Assembly (NCBI GenBank): GCA_002353205.1
Contig: DEJE01000012.1
Location: 1-14,016, forward strand
Length of the DNA: 14,016 nucleotides
Origin: Prevotella sp. UBA2756
GTDB lineage: Bacteria; Bacteroidota; Bacteroidia; Bacteroidales; Bacteroidaceae
Direction: 5' to 3'
Shown: positions 6,423 through 14,016 of the stretch, piece by piece
Numbering within the stretch: position 1 is the first letter of the stretch
Layout: every line of letters begins with the position of its first letter
The notes under the pieces: generated by a model
The model's input: the letters and a program-made list of their open reading frames with translations, nothing else
Databases searched by the model: none
Told to the model about the DNA's origin: nothing
Made by a program: the position numbers and the translations under genes

Positions 6423-8090
6423 ATGAAAAAGACTTTGATAGCAGCAATGATGCTTGGAGCATGGTCGTATGCACAAGCATGTACGAACCTGATAGCAGGA
6501 AAGAACGCTACGGCCGACGGCAGCGTGTTCTGCTCCTATAGTGCCGACAGCTATGGAATGTTCACCGGTCTCTGCCATTATCCGGCAGGAACTCATTCTG
6601 CCGACGAGAAACGATGGATCATCGACTATGACACCGACGAAAATCACGGCTGGATTCCTGAAGCTCCCGTCACCTACAACGTGATAGGCAACATCAACGA
6701 GCATCAGGTATCGGTAGGCGAAACGACATTCGGAGGGCGTGAGGAGATGGTCGACACGACGGGCATCATCGACTACGGTTCGCTGATGTATCTTGCCCTT
6801 CAACGGGCAAAGACGGCAAGGGAGGCCATTCAGGTCATGACATCGCTCGCAGAGAAGTATGGTTATTGCTCCGAGGGCGAGACCTTCACCATCTGCGACC
6901 CCAACGAAGCGTGGATCATGGAGATGATGGGAACAGGCACCCCCGGCACTCAATATCATACAGCGAAGGCACCCCGCGTGGTATGGGTCGCCCTGCGCAT
7001 TCCCGACGACTGCATCTGTGCTCACGCTAATCAGAGTCGTATACGTACGTTCAACCAAAAAGACAAGAAGAACGTGATGTTCGCAAAAGGCATGATTCAG
7101 TACGCCCGAGACATGGGATGGTTTACGGGTAAGGATAACGAATTCTCGTTCAACGATGCCTTTGCCTATCCCGACTTCTCAGGCCGACGCTTTTGTGAGG
7201 CTCGTGTATGGAGCTTCTTCAACCATTTCTCAAGCGAAATGGAGAAGTATCTGCCCTACGCTTCCGGCATGGTGAAGGAGGCCGAACCTATGCCCCTGTG
7301 GATAAAGCCCAACCGCAAAGTGACCCTTCAGGACATGGAAGCCTGCATGCGCGACCACTATGAGGGTACTCCCTTTGACCTTGGCAACGATATGGGCCAG
7401 GGGCTATGGGAAATGCCTTACCGCATCACACCGCTTACTTATAAAGTTGACGATAAGGAGTATTTTAACGAGCGACCGATATCAACGCAACAAGCAGGCT
7501 TCTCATACGTCTGCCAGTTGCGCTCATGGCTCCCGCGCGAGATCGGTGGCATCATCTGGTTCGCCAACGACGACGGCAACATGGCAGCCTATACGCCCAT
7601 CTATTGTAGTTCCACTCGGCAGCCCGAGTGCTATAACACACCGGGAGCCGATGACGTGACGTTCTCCGACAAGAACGCATTCTGGGTCTGCAACTGGGTG
7701 AGCAATATGGTATACCCCCGTTATTCGCAGATGTTTCCAACACTGAAAGCCGTGCGCGACTCGCTCGACAATTCCTATTTCGCTAACCAAAAGATTGTTG
7801 AAGACAAAGCTCTCGCCCTACACTCCAAGAATCCTGCCGAGGCCGTTTATTTCCTCAACAACTACGGCATAGAGAAAGCCCAGCAGATGCTGGAGCGATG
7901 GAAGCAGCTCGGATGGCACATGGTGGTGAAGTTCAACGACATGGTGGTGAAACCCGAGGAGAACGGACGATTCCTGCGCACGGAGACAGGGCTCGGAGCA
8001 AAGGTCACACGAACGGGCTATCCCGAGAAGGTGGCTAAGCAACTCATTCAGACCACCGACGGACGGTTTGCGACCCCCGACTGGAAATAG
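6423..8090 (+). CDS. C69 family dipeptidase (Ntn hydrolase)
   Basis: This 555-residue protein is a C69 (U34) family dipeptidase, a cysteine-type N-terminal-nucleophile hydrolase releasing amino acids from dipeptides. A signal peptide (MKKTLIAAMMLGAWSYAQA) ends exactly before C20, which begins the family hallmark CTNLIAGKNATADGSV. Cleavage there would expose the catalytic cysteine as the new N-terminus. Other family stretches include the DTDENHGWIPEAP region, QVSVGETTFGGREEM, the EGETFTICDPNEAWIMEMMG segment and WVALRIPDDCICAHANQSRI. It should act in the periplasm. Because the mature N-terminus is cysteine, lipoprotein-prediction tools may mark it as a lipoprotein, but the -3 residue is Ala, not the Leu of a good lipobox. 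It lies between an M23 peptidase and a DPP-IV-like peptidase. Confidence 0.93.
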   Translation: MKKTLIAAMMLGAWSYAQACTNLIAGKNATADGSVFCSYSADSYGMFTGLCHYPAGTHSADEKRWIIDYDTDENHGWIPEAPVTYNVIGNINEHQVSVGETTFGGREEMVDTTGIIDYGSLMYLALQRAKTAREAIQVMTSLAEKYGYCSEGETFTICDPNEAWIMEMMGTGTPGTQYHTAKAPRVVWVALRIPDDCICAHANQSRIRTFNQKDKKNVMFAKGMIQYARDMGWFTGKDNEFSFNDAFAYPDFSGRRFCEARVWSFFNHFSSEMEKYLPYASGMVKEAEPMPLWIKPNRKVTLQDMEACMRDHYEGTPFDLGNDMGQGLWEMPYRITPLTYKVDDKEYFNERPISTQQAGFSYVCQLRSWLPREIGGIIWFANDDGNMAAYTPIYCSSTRQPECYNTPGADDVTFSDKNAFWVCNWVSNMVYPRYSQMFPTLKAVRDSLDNSYFANQKIVEDKALALHSKNPAEAVYFLNNYGIEKAQQMLERWKQLGWHMVVKFNDMVVKPEENGRFLRTETGLGAKVTRTGYPEKVAKQLIQTTDGRFATPDWK

Positions 8091-8121
8091 CATCTCGTGT
8101 TTTTCGTAAATAATGAACAGT

Positions 8122-10323
8122 ATGAAGAAAACAGCGTTTATCATCACGTTTGCCATGATGGCGTGTGCCACAGCCCTCGCCGCATCGCCATTAGATCTGA
8201 AAGACATCACCGACGGGAAGTATCAAGCCAGCCAGTTGCGCACCGTGACAGCTCTTCCCGATGGTGAGCAATATGCACAAATCAGCGACGATGGCCTTCG
8301 CGTGGAGTCCTTTTCCTACAAGACAGGAGCAAAAACGGGCGTCCTGTTCGATGTCACCGCAACGAAGGGTGAGCGTGTTCAGGGCTTTGACAATTATATC
8401 ATGTGCCCCAACGGCCGAAAAATGCTCATTCAGACAAATACCCAACGCATTTATCGGCGTTCGTTTAAGGCAGTCTACTATATCTACGACATTCAGACCA
8501 AACACATGGACCGACTATCCGACTACGGTCCTCAGCAAGCACCTGTCTGGAGCAACGACGGACAGTATGTGGCCTTCGTCCGCGACAACAACATCTTCCT
8601 TGTAAAGCTACTCTACGACAATGCCGAGAGCCAGGTGACGACCGATGGCAAGCAGAATGCCATCATCAACGGAGTCCCCGACTGGGTGAACGAGGAGGAG
8701 TTCGGATTTAACAGCGCACTTACGTTCAACGCTGACGGCACTATGATTTGCTGGGTGCGATACGATGAGTCGCAGGTGCCAGAATATACGCTCCAGCAGT
8801 TTAAAGGCAGCTATCCCTCGGTAAACGAGAACCGACTTTACCCGAGAACCTATACTTACAAATATCCTAAGGCCGGAGAGCGAAACGCGACTCTGTCAGT
8901 GCATTCCTTTGACATCAAGAGCCGACAAACACGAGAACTACAGGTCCCGCTCAACGCTGACGGTTACATTCCCCGTATCAAAGCCACGACCGATGCCGCC
9001 AAGGTGATTGTCTATACGATGAATCGCCATCAGGACGAATTGTGTATCTACGGTGTCAACCCCAGCTCCACCGTCGCCCAGCTGCTCATCAAGGAGCATG
9101 TCGACAGATATGTAAAGGAAGAGGCCATCGACAATATTCAGATTACTGACTCTCACATTATCTTGCCAAGTGACCGAAACGGAAAAATGCAGCTTTACCT
9201 CTACTCATTGACAGGACAGTTGCAGCGTACGCTCACCAACGGCAACGAGGTGACCGACTTCTACGGCTACGATGAGAAGACTGGCAATACCTTTTACCAG
9301 ACGACTGGTGATACGCCGATGAACCGACAAGTATGTGTAACCTTTGGTAACGGTAAAACGCAGGTCTTGTGCGGTCGCGAAGGATGGAATACGGCCATGT
9401 TCAGCTCCGACTATAAGTATTTTATCGGAATGTGGAGCGACATGCGCACCCCCTACGAATATGCCACCTACTTGTCGAATGGTAAGAAGCAGTCCTCACT
9501 CCTTGACAACAGCAAGCTCAGGAGCCAACTATCGGCCATTCAGATGCCTCAGAAAGAGTTCTTTACCCTGAAGACCTCCGAAGGCGTGGAACTTAACGGT
9601 GTGATGCTCAAACCTTCCGACTTCAATTCTTCAAGGAAGTATCCCGTCATCATGTGGCAATATAGCGGTCCTGGCAGCCAACAGGTTGTCAATTCATGGA
9701 ACCTTGGCTCAATGGGCGGCGGTGCCCTCTACGATTCATGGCTAGTAGAGCAGGGATTCATCGTGGTCTGCGTCGACGGACGAGGCACTGGCGGACGTGG
9801 AGCCGATTTCGAGAAATGTGTCTACAAACATCTCGGCGAGCTCGAAGCCCGTGACCAAGTGGAGACCGCACTTTGGCTCAGCCGCCAGTCGTTTGTCGAT
9901 AGCAACCGCATCGGTATCTGGGGGTGGAGCTACGGTGGCTTCTGCACATTGATGAGCATGAGCGAGGGTAGGGGAGTCTTCAGGGCTGGTGTCGCCGTCG
10001 CCCCACCCACCGACTGGCGTTTCTACGACACTATCTACACCGAGCGCTTTATGCGGACACCCCAGGAGAATGTTGCAGGCTACGACGTAAACCCCATTCA
10101 GTGGGCACCGAAGCTTCACGGCTCACTCCTTCTCTGCCATGGCCTTGCTGATGACAATGTGCACGTGCAGAACACTTTTGAGTATACAGAGGCGTTGGTG
10201 CAGGCCGACAAGGATTTCCGCATGAATGTCTACACAAACCGCAATCACAGCATTTACGGAGGCAATACAAGGAATCATCTGCTCCGGCAGATAGCCCAGC
10301 ATTTTATCGATAATATGAAATAA
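8122..10323 (+). CDS. S9 family prolyl peptidase, DPP-IV-like
   Basis: This 733-residue exported serine peptidase has the dipeptidyl-peptidase IV layout: a signal peptide (MKKTAFIITFAMMACATALA), an eight-bladed propeller domain (about residues 40-480) and a C-terminal alpha/beta hydrolase. The catalytic triad is visible as S603 in GWSYGG, D677 in HGLADDNVH and H709 in NRNHSIYGG. The glutamate motif that anchors the substrate N-terminus in DPP-IV is present as DWVNEEEFGF (E191-E193), which favours dipeptide release from free N-termini, typically after Pro or Ala, over plain oligopeptidase action. I preferred the ATG at 8122 because it opens directly on MKK as in the neighbouring exported proteins; an in-frame ATG at 8113 would add three residues. 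The gene begins 31 bases after the C69 dipeptidase and probably shares its transcript. Confidence 0.93.
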   Translation: MKKTAFIITFAMMACATALAASPLDLKDITDGKYQASQLRTVTALPDGEQYAQISDDGLRVESFSYKTGAKTGVLFDVTATKGERVQGFDNYIMCPNGRKMLIQTNTQRIYRRSFKAVYYIYDIQTKHMDRLSDYGPQQAPVWSNDGQYVAFVRDNNIFLVKLLYDNAESQVTTDGKQNAIINGVPDWVNEEEFGFNSALTFNADGTMICWVRYDESQVPEYTLQQFKGSYPSVNENRLYPRTYTYKYPKAGERNATLSVHSFDIKSRQTRELQVPLNADGYIPRIKATTDAAKVIVYTMNRHQDELCIYGVNPSSTVAQLLIKEHVDRYVKEEAIDNIQITDSHIILPSDRNGKMQLYLYSLTGQLQRTLTNGNEVTDFYGYDEKTGNTFYQTTGDTPMNRQVCVTFGNGKTQVLCGREGWNTAMFSSDYKYFIGMWSDMRTPYEYATYLSNGKKQSSLLDNSKLRSQLSAIQMPQKEFFTLKTSEGVELNGVMLKPSDFNSSRKYPVIMWQYSGPGSQQVVNSWNLGSMGGGALYDSWLVEQGFIVVCVDGRGTGGRGADFEKCVYKHLGELEARDQVETALWLSRQSFVDSNRIGIWGWSYGGFCTLMSMSEGRGVFRAGVAVAPPTDWRFYDTIYTERFMRTPQENVAGYDVNPIQWAPKLHGSLLLCHGLADDNVHVQNTFEYTEALVQADKDFRMNVYTNRNHSIYGGNTRNHLLRQIAQHFIDNMK

Positions 10324-10348
10324 ACCTTCTTTTTCTATGGCCGGATGA

Positions 10349-10379
10349 CAGGATATTACTTATCCTGACCTTTGGTCAG
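10349..10379 (+). promoter_or_regulatory. Two overlapping hairpins upstream of iorA
   Basis: CAGGATA-TTACT-TATCCTG (10349-10367) forms a 7-bp stem. CTGACC-TTT-GGTCAG (10365-10379) forms a 6-bp stem. They share CTG at 10365-10367, so an RNA could form only one of them in full. They fill the 78-base gap between the DPP-IV-like gene and iorA. Neither is followed by a T-run, so a simple terminator is doubtful. GACCTTTG (10367-10374) is one base away from the -7 consensus, so an operator over a weak iorA promoter is an alternative. Confidence 0.5.
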
Positions 10380-10401
10380 AATCCATTAAAATATCACTTC
10401 T

Positions 10402-12012
10402 ATGAAAAAACTACTATTAGGTGACGAGGCCATTGCCCAAGGGGCATTAGATTCAGGATTGAGCGGTGTATACGCATATCCTGGAACTCCTTCGACGGAA
10501 ATCACGGAGTTCATCCAAAACTCCCCATTAGCTGCCCAGCGCGGTATCCATCGACGTTGGGCAACCAACGAGAAAACAGCTATGGAGGCTGCATTAGGTA
10601 TGTCGTTCATGGGAAAACGTGCTCTCGTCTGTATGAAGCATGTGGGGCTCAACGTGTGTGCCGACCCGTTTGTCAACTCCGCCATGACGGGTACCAACGG
10701 CGGCATCGTGGTTCTCGTGGCCGACGACCCATCGATGCACTCCTCGCAAGACGAGCAAGACTCTCGTTTTTATGGCAAGTTTGCCATGATTCCCACACTT
10801 GAGCCAAGTAACCAACAGGAAGCCTACGACATGATGGCCTTCGCATACGATTATAGCGAACGCTTGAAGCTCCCCGTCTTGATGCGCGTCACTACACGTA
10901 TGGCACATAGCCGTGCAGTAGTTGAGGTGATTGACGAGCCACGTCCCGAAAATCCTATGAACTACGACGCAGTTGCAGCCAACTGGGTACTGCTGCCCGT
11001 CAATGCTCGTCGTCGCAACGACATGGTCACAGCCCAGCAAGTCGAACTCGAGAGAGATGCCGAGAGAAGTCCGTACAACCGCTATTTTGAAGGTAGTGAC
11101 CACTCGATGGGCGTCATCGCCAGCGGTATCGGTTACAATTACCTTATGGAGTGCTACCCTGACGGCTGTCCATTCCCTGTACTGAAAATAAGCCAATACC
11201 CGCTGCCCAAGGATCTCATCCGCAAGATGACCGCTTCGTGCGAGAGTGTCATTGTTGTCGAGGAGGGACAACCCTTCATCGAAGAGCAGTTGCGTGGCAT
11301 CATGCCTGGCAATGCCATTGTGAAGGGAAAACTCAGCGGCGAGTTGCCACGGACAGGCGAACTGACACCCGACCTCGTGCGCAAGGCACTTGGTCTATCC
11401 GCCACTGACACTTATGCACCAAGCCAGACTGTGGTGCCTAGACCGCCAGCATTGTGTCAGGGATGTGGCCACCGCGATGTTTACACAGCTCTGAACAAGG
11501 TTCTCAACGAGTATCCCCATGCCCGCGTTTTTGGCGACATCGGATGTTACACGCTCGGCTTCCTACCACCATATAAAGCCATCCACAGCTGTGTAGATAT
11601 GGGGGCCAGCATCACAATGGCCAAGGGTGCAGCCGATGCCGGACAGTGGCCTTCGGTGGCAGTCATCGGCGACTCCACGTTCACTCACAGCGGCATGACC
11701 GGATTGCTCGACGCTATTAACGAGAATGCCGACATTACCGTCATCATCAGCGACAACCTCACTACAGCTATGACAGGTGGACAAGATTCTGCCGGCACTA
11801 ATAAGTTTGAAGCCATCTGCCGGGGCCTCGGTATCGATGATAGTCACCTCAAGGTTGTCGTCCCCTTGCCAAAAAACATGGCTGAGATCACACAAACCAT
11901 CCGCGACGAGATCAACTACCATGGCACAAGCGTCATCATCCCGCGCCGCGAGTGTATGCAGACACTACAACGTCATTTGAAACAAAAGAAATTACAGGAG
12001 GATAGGAAATGA
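10402..12012 (+). CDS. iorA: Indolepyruvate:ferredoxin oxidoreductase, alpha subunit (lacks ferredoxin domain)
   Basis: IorA, with IorB, oxidatively decarboxylates aryl pyruvates (from Trp, Phe, Tyr) to aryl-acetyl-CoA using thiamine diphosphate and ferredoxin. The N-terminal half carries LLLGDEAIAQGALDSG and YAYPGTPSTEIT (about 4-35), then NEKTAMEAALG and KHVGLNVCADPF. The C-terminal half holds LCQGCGHRD (C352, C355), GDIGCYTLG and the TPP-binding pair GDST (423-426) and SDNLTTAMTGGQ (N452). The protein ends at residue 536, soon after SVIIPRREC. Textbook IorA proteins of 600 or more residues continue there with two CxxCxxCxxxCP clusters; none is present. The start MKKLLLGDEAIAQG aligns with the family. 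It overlaps iorB by 4 bases (ATGA). Only the electron route is uncertain; the family assignment is firm. Confidence 0.93.
   Translation: MKKLLLGDEAIAQGALDSGLSGVYAYPGTPSTEITEFIQNSPLAAQRGIHRRWATNEKTAMEAALGMSFMGKRALVCMKHVGLNVCADPFVNSAMTGTNGGIVVLVADDPSMHSSQDEQDSRFYGKFAMIPTLEPSNQQEAYDMMAFAYDYSERLKLPVLMRVTTRMAHSRAVVEVIDEPRPENPMNYDAVAANWVLLPVNARRRNDMVTAQQVELERDAERSPYNRYFEGSDHSMGVIASGIGYNYLMECYPDGCPFPVLKISQYPLPKDLIRKMTASCESVIVVEEGQPFIEEQLRGIMPGNAIVKGKLSGELPRTGELTPDLVRKALGLSATDTYAPSQTVVPRPPALCQGCGHRDVYTALNKVLNEYPHARVFGDIGCYTLGFLPPYKAIHSCVDMGASITMAKGAADAGQWPSVAVIGDSTFTHSGMTGLLDAINENADITVIISDNLTTAMTGGQDSAGTNKFEAICRGLGIDDSHLKVVVPLPKNMAEITQTIRDEINYHGTSVIIPRRECMQTLQRHLKQKKLQEDRK
11996..12001 (+). promoter_or_regulatory. 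Strong Shine-Dalgarno AGGAGG before iorB
   Basis: AGGAGG lies 7 bases before the iorB ATG at 12009, inside the end of iorA. Other genes here lack such a clear site, as is usual in Bacteroidota. It confirms the iorB start and suggests tight coupling of the two subunits. Confidence 0.65.
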
Positions 12013-12578
12013 AAACAGACATCATTCTTTGCGGTGTGGGAGGACAAGGCATCCTCTCTATAGCAACTATCATTGGCGAAGCAGCCATGAAGGAGAACCT
12101 ATACATCAAGCAGGCTGAAGTGCACGGCATGTCGCAGCGTGGCGGCGACGTGCAGAGCAACTTGCGCATCTCGTCGACCCCTATCAACAGCGATCTCATA
12201 CCACTCGGAGGTGCCGACGTCATTATTTCCATGGAACCCATGGAAGCCTTGCGTTACATTCCCTATCTGTGCAAAAACGGCTGGATAATCACATCGGCAA
12301 CACCTTTTGTCAACATCCCCAACTATCCCGACATCGAGGCCATAAAAGCAGAGTATGCGCGGCTGCCTCATGTCATTATGCTTGACATCGAAGCTTTGGC
12401 CAAGGATAATTCCGTGCCACGTTCGGCCAACGTCATACTGCTCGGAGCAGCCCAGCATGCTCTCGGCATCGACTATGAAAAACTCGAGGCAGCCATCCGC
12501 CGTGTCTTCGCACGAAAGGGAGACGCTGTCGTCGAGGCCAATATCAAGGCTCTTGCCGTAGGACGCCAAGCACAGTGA
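12009..12578 (+). CDS. iorB: Indolepyruvate oxidoreductase, beta subunit
   Basis: This 189-residue protein is the small subunit of the IorAB complex, made of the gamma-type domain of 2-oxoacid oxidoreductases. The nucleotide/CoA-side loop GVGGQG is at residues 9-14 and the family motif AEVHGMSQRGGDVQSNLR at 36-53. The SDLIPLGGADVIISMEP segment follows. Length matches the family. It contains no iron-sulfur motif, so it does not replace the clusters missing from its partner IorA. The start codon overlaps the iorA stop (ATGA) and is preceded by AGGAGG; the next gene begins 24 bases after the stop. The arrangement implies equal production of both subunits in the cytoplasm. Confidence 0.94.
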   Translation: MKTDIILCGVGGQGILSIATIIGEAAMKENLYIKQAEVHGMSQRGGDVQSNLRISSTPINSDLIPLGGADVIISMEPMEALRYIPYLCKNGWIITSATPFVNIPNYPDIEAIKAEYARLPHVIMLDIEALAKDNSVPRSANVILLGAAQHALGIDYEKLEAAIRRVFARKGDAVVEANIKALAVGRQAQ

Positions 12579-12602
12579 GCAACCCTTTAACGCACTATTA
12601 TC

Positions 12603-13913
12603 ATGAGAGCAACCCCTATCAGTAAAGAGACCATCGACGGTCTCATCACCCAATTTGGAATACAAGACTTTGCTAAGGCCACCATCCGCGAGGTGAAGAT
12701 GGTGGCCTCCGAGGCTGAGAAGGCGTCGGGTGTGGAGTTCATCAAGATGGAGATGGGAATTCCCGGACTGCCTGCTGCCGCAGCAGGTGTAGAAGCTCAG
12801 GTGCGTGCCCTACAGGACGGCATCGCCCACAGCTATCCCAATATTCAGGGTCTGCCCGAGCTCAAGCGTGAAGCCTCACGCTTCGTTAAGGCATTTATAG
12901 ACGTGGACATCGCTCCAGAATGTTGCATTCCTGTCTGCGGCAGCATGCAAGGAACCTTCGCCTCTTTCCTCACATGCTCACAGACCGACCACGCGAAGGA
13001 CACTGTCCTCTTCATTGACCCAGGCTTCCCCGTCCAAAAGATGCAGCTGCAGGTCATGGGCGTCAAATACCAGACATTCGATGTCTACAATTACCGAGGT
13101 GACAAACTCCGCGACAAACTCGAGAGCTACCTCGCTCAGGGCAACATCTGTAGTATCGTCTACAGCAACCCCAACAACCCCTCCTGGATATGCTTCAATG
13201 AGGAAGAACTGCGCACAATCGGTACTTTGGCCACCCAGTATGATGCTATTGTGATGGAAGACCTTGCTTACTTTGCCATGGACTTTCGCAAAGACCTCAG
13301 CACTCCCTTTGCGCCTCCATATCAGCCCACTGTCGCACGCTACACCGACAATTATATCCTGCTCATCAGCGGAAGCAAAGCCTTCAGCTATGCAGGCGAA
13401 CGCATTGGCGTTACATGTATCGCTGACAAACTCTACCATCGGCACTATGACGACCTCGCCGTACGTTATGATGGACTTCCCTTTGGGCCTGTCTTCTCAA
13501 CACGCATGCTTTACGCTCTTTCGTCTGGCACAAGCCATAGTGCACAGTATGCCATGGCAGCCATGCTCAAGGCAGCATCCGACGGCACTTACAACTTCCG
13601 CCGCGAAGTCAGCATCTACGGTGAGAGAGCACACAAACTGAAGGACATCTTCTGCCGTCACGGATTTCATGTCGTCTACGACAAAGATCTCGACGAACCC
13701 ATTGCTGATGGATTCTATTTCACTATTGGCTATAAGGACATGACGAGTGGACAGCTGGCCCACGAACTGATGTACTACGGTGTCAGCGCCATCTGTCTCG
13801 TCACCACAGGCAGCCAACAGGAGGGACTTCGCGTGTGCACATCGTTCATCGAAGACCATCAGTATGATCTCCTCGAGCAGCGTATGAGCATCTTCCAGGA
13901 AAACAATTCCTGA
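12603..13913 (+). CDS. PLP-dependent aminotransferase, class I/II fold (likely aromatic)
   Basis: This 436-residue fold-type I aminotransferase has the standard landmarks: HSYPNIQGLPELKREASRF (substrate/cofactor loop), SNPNNPSW (N189-W195), MEDLAYF (D220 for the pyridine nitrogen, Y223), SGSKAFSYAGERIG (K259 as the Schiff-base lysine, R267) and GLRVC with R410, the usual carboxylate-binding arginine position. Specificity cannot be read directly. Its place 24 bases after iorB strongly suggests that it makes or uses the aryl pyruvates handled by IorAB, that is, phenylalanine, tyrosine or tryptophan. Aspartate, alanine or branched-chain activity remains possible. The N-terminus MRATPISKETIDGLITQFGIQDF is consistent with a cytoplasmic enzyme. 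It is the last gene of the operon, with a possible terminator 46 bases downstream. Confidence 0.9.
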   Translation: MRATPISKETIDGLITQFGIQDFAKATIREVKMVASEAEKASGVEFIKMEMGIPGLPAAAAGVEAQVRALQDGIAHSYPNIQGLPELKREASRFVKAFIDVDIAPECCIPVCGSMQGTFASFLTCSQTDHAKDTVLFIDPGFPVQKMQLQVMGVKYQTFDVYNYRGDKLRDKLESYLAQGNICSIVYSNPNNPSWICFNEEELRTIGTLATQYDAIVMEDLAYFAMDFRKDLSTPFAPPYQPTVARYTDNYILLISGSKAFSYAGERIGVTCIADKLYHRHYDDLAVRYDGLPFGPVFSTRMLYALSSGTSHSAQYAMAAMLKAASDGTYNFRREVSIYGERAHKLKDIFCRHGFHVVYDKDLDEPIADGFYFTIGYKDMTSGQLAHELMYYGVSAICLVTTGSQQEGLRVCTSFIEDHQYDLLEQRMSIFQENNS

Positions 13914-13959
13914 CGAAGCCCTTGCTCTCTTAATTTGCCAAGTAAATAAGAGTAGTATT

Positions 13960-13996
13960 ATCATTAATCGTGTTAATAGAACGAATAATGATTTTT
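13960..13996 (+). terminator. Possible rho-independent terminator of the ior operon
   Basis: ATCATTA (13960-13966) pairs with TAATGAT (13986-13992). After one A-A mismatch, TCG (13968-13970) pairs with CGA (13982-13984), around an 11-base loop. The stem runs into TTTTT (13992-13996). The stem is poor in G/C, so termination may be weak. A second AT-rich hairpin (13927-13952) lies just upstream but has no T-run. Confidence 0.42.
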
Positions 13997-14016
13997 AACG
14001 TGAGTTCGATGTAAGA

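Noticed and set aside
6480..6482. C69 peptidase as a lipoprotein
   Set aside because: The residues before Cys (AQA) make a poor lipobox, and the cysteine is the expected catalytic nucleophile of the family.
10594..11271. 225-codon open frame antisense to iorA
   Set aside because: It has no recognisable motif and is fully explained as the shadow of iorA.

Overview
The window looks like chromosomal DNA from a Bacteroidota bacterium, most likely Prevotellaceae of middling GC content. Three things point there: the -7/-33 promoter signature seen between positions 1935 and 1982 (TTTG, 19 bases, TAnnTTTG), the general lack of Shine-Dalgarno sequences, and the set of secreted protein families. I see no phage, insertion sequence with transposase, CRISPR array, tRNA or rRNA. 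All genes look intact.

Layout. Positions 1-491 hold no gene but are crowded with repeats: a symmetrical inverted-repeat element of about 172 bp around a perfect 40-bp A/T palindrome, a short GC-containing palindrome, four GTTGAC motifs about 22 bp apart, and four copies of a 22-bp tandem repeat. A secreted family-10-like glycoside hydrolase (GHL10) runs leftward (1910-492). It is divergent from a CstA-family transporter (2020-3456), and the two promoters overlap in the short gap between them. Everything from 2020 to the end is on the + strand: a small outer-membrane beta-barrel protein, nadC (quinolinate phosphoribosyltransferase), an M23 metallopeptidase overlapping nadC by 7 bases, a C69 dipeptidase, an S9/DPP-IV-like serine peptidase, and then a tight iorA-iorB-aminotransferase operon. 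A weak AT-rich terminator follows the last gene.

How the genes may work together (inference). The central and right parts read as peptide and amino-acid use. The CstA-type carrier belongs to a family that imports peptides or pyruvate. The C69 and DPP-IV-like enzymes would cut peptides into dipeptides and amino acids in the periplasm. The aminotransferase plus the indolepyruvate oxidoreductase IorAB would convert aromatic amino acids to aryl-acetyl-CoA, or run in reverse to make aromatic amino acids from aryl acetates. NadC supplies NAD, and the M23 enzyme acts on peptidoglycan.

The points most worth a second look are the repeat-rich left end, the IorA subunit that stops before the usual C-terminal ferredoxin domain, the overlapping divergent promoters, and two mutually exclusive hairpins just upstream of iorA. 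I did not find a convincing wholly new multi-gene system.
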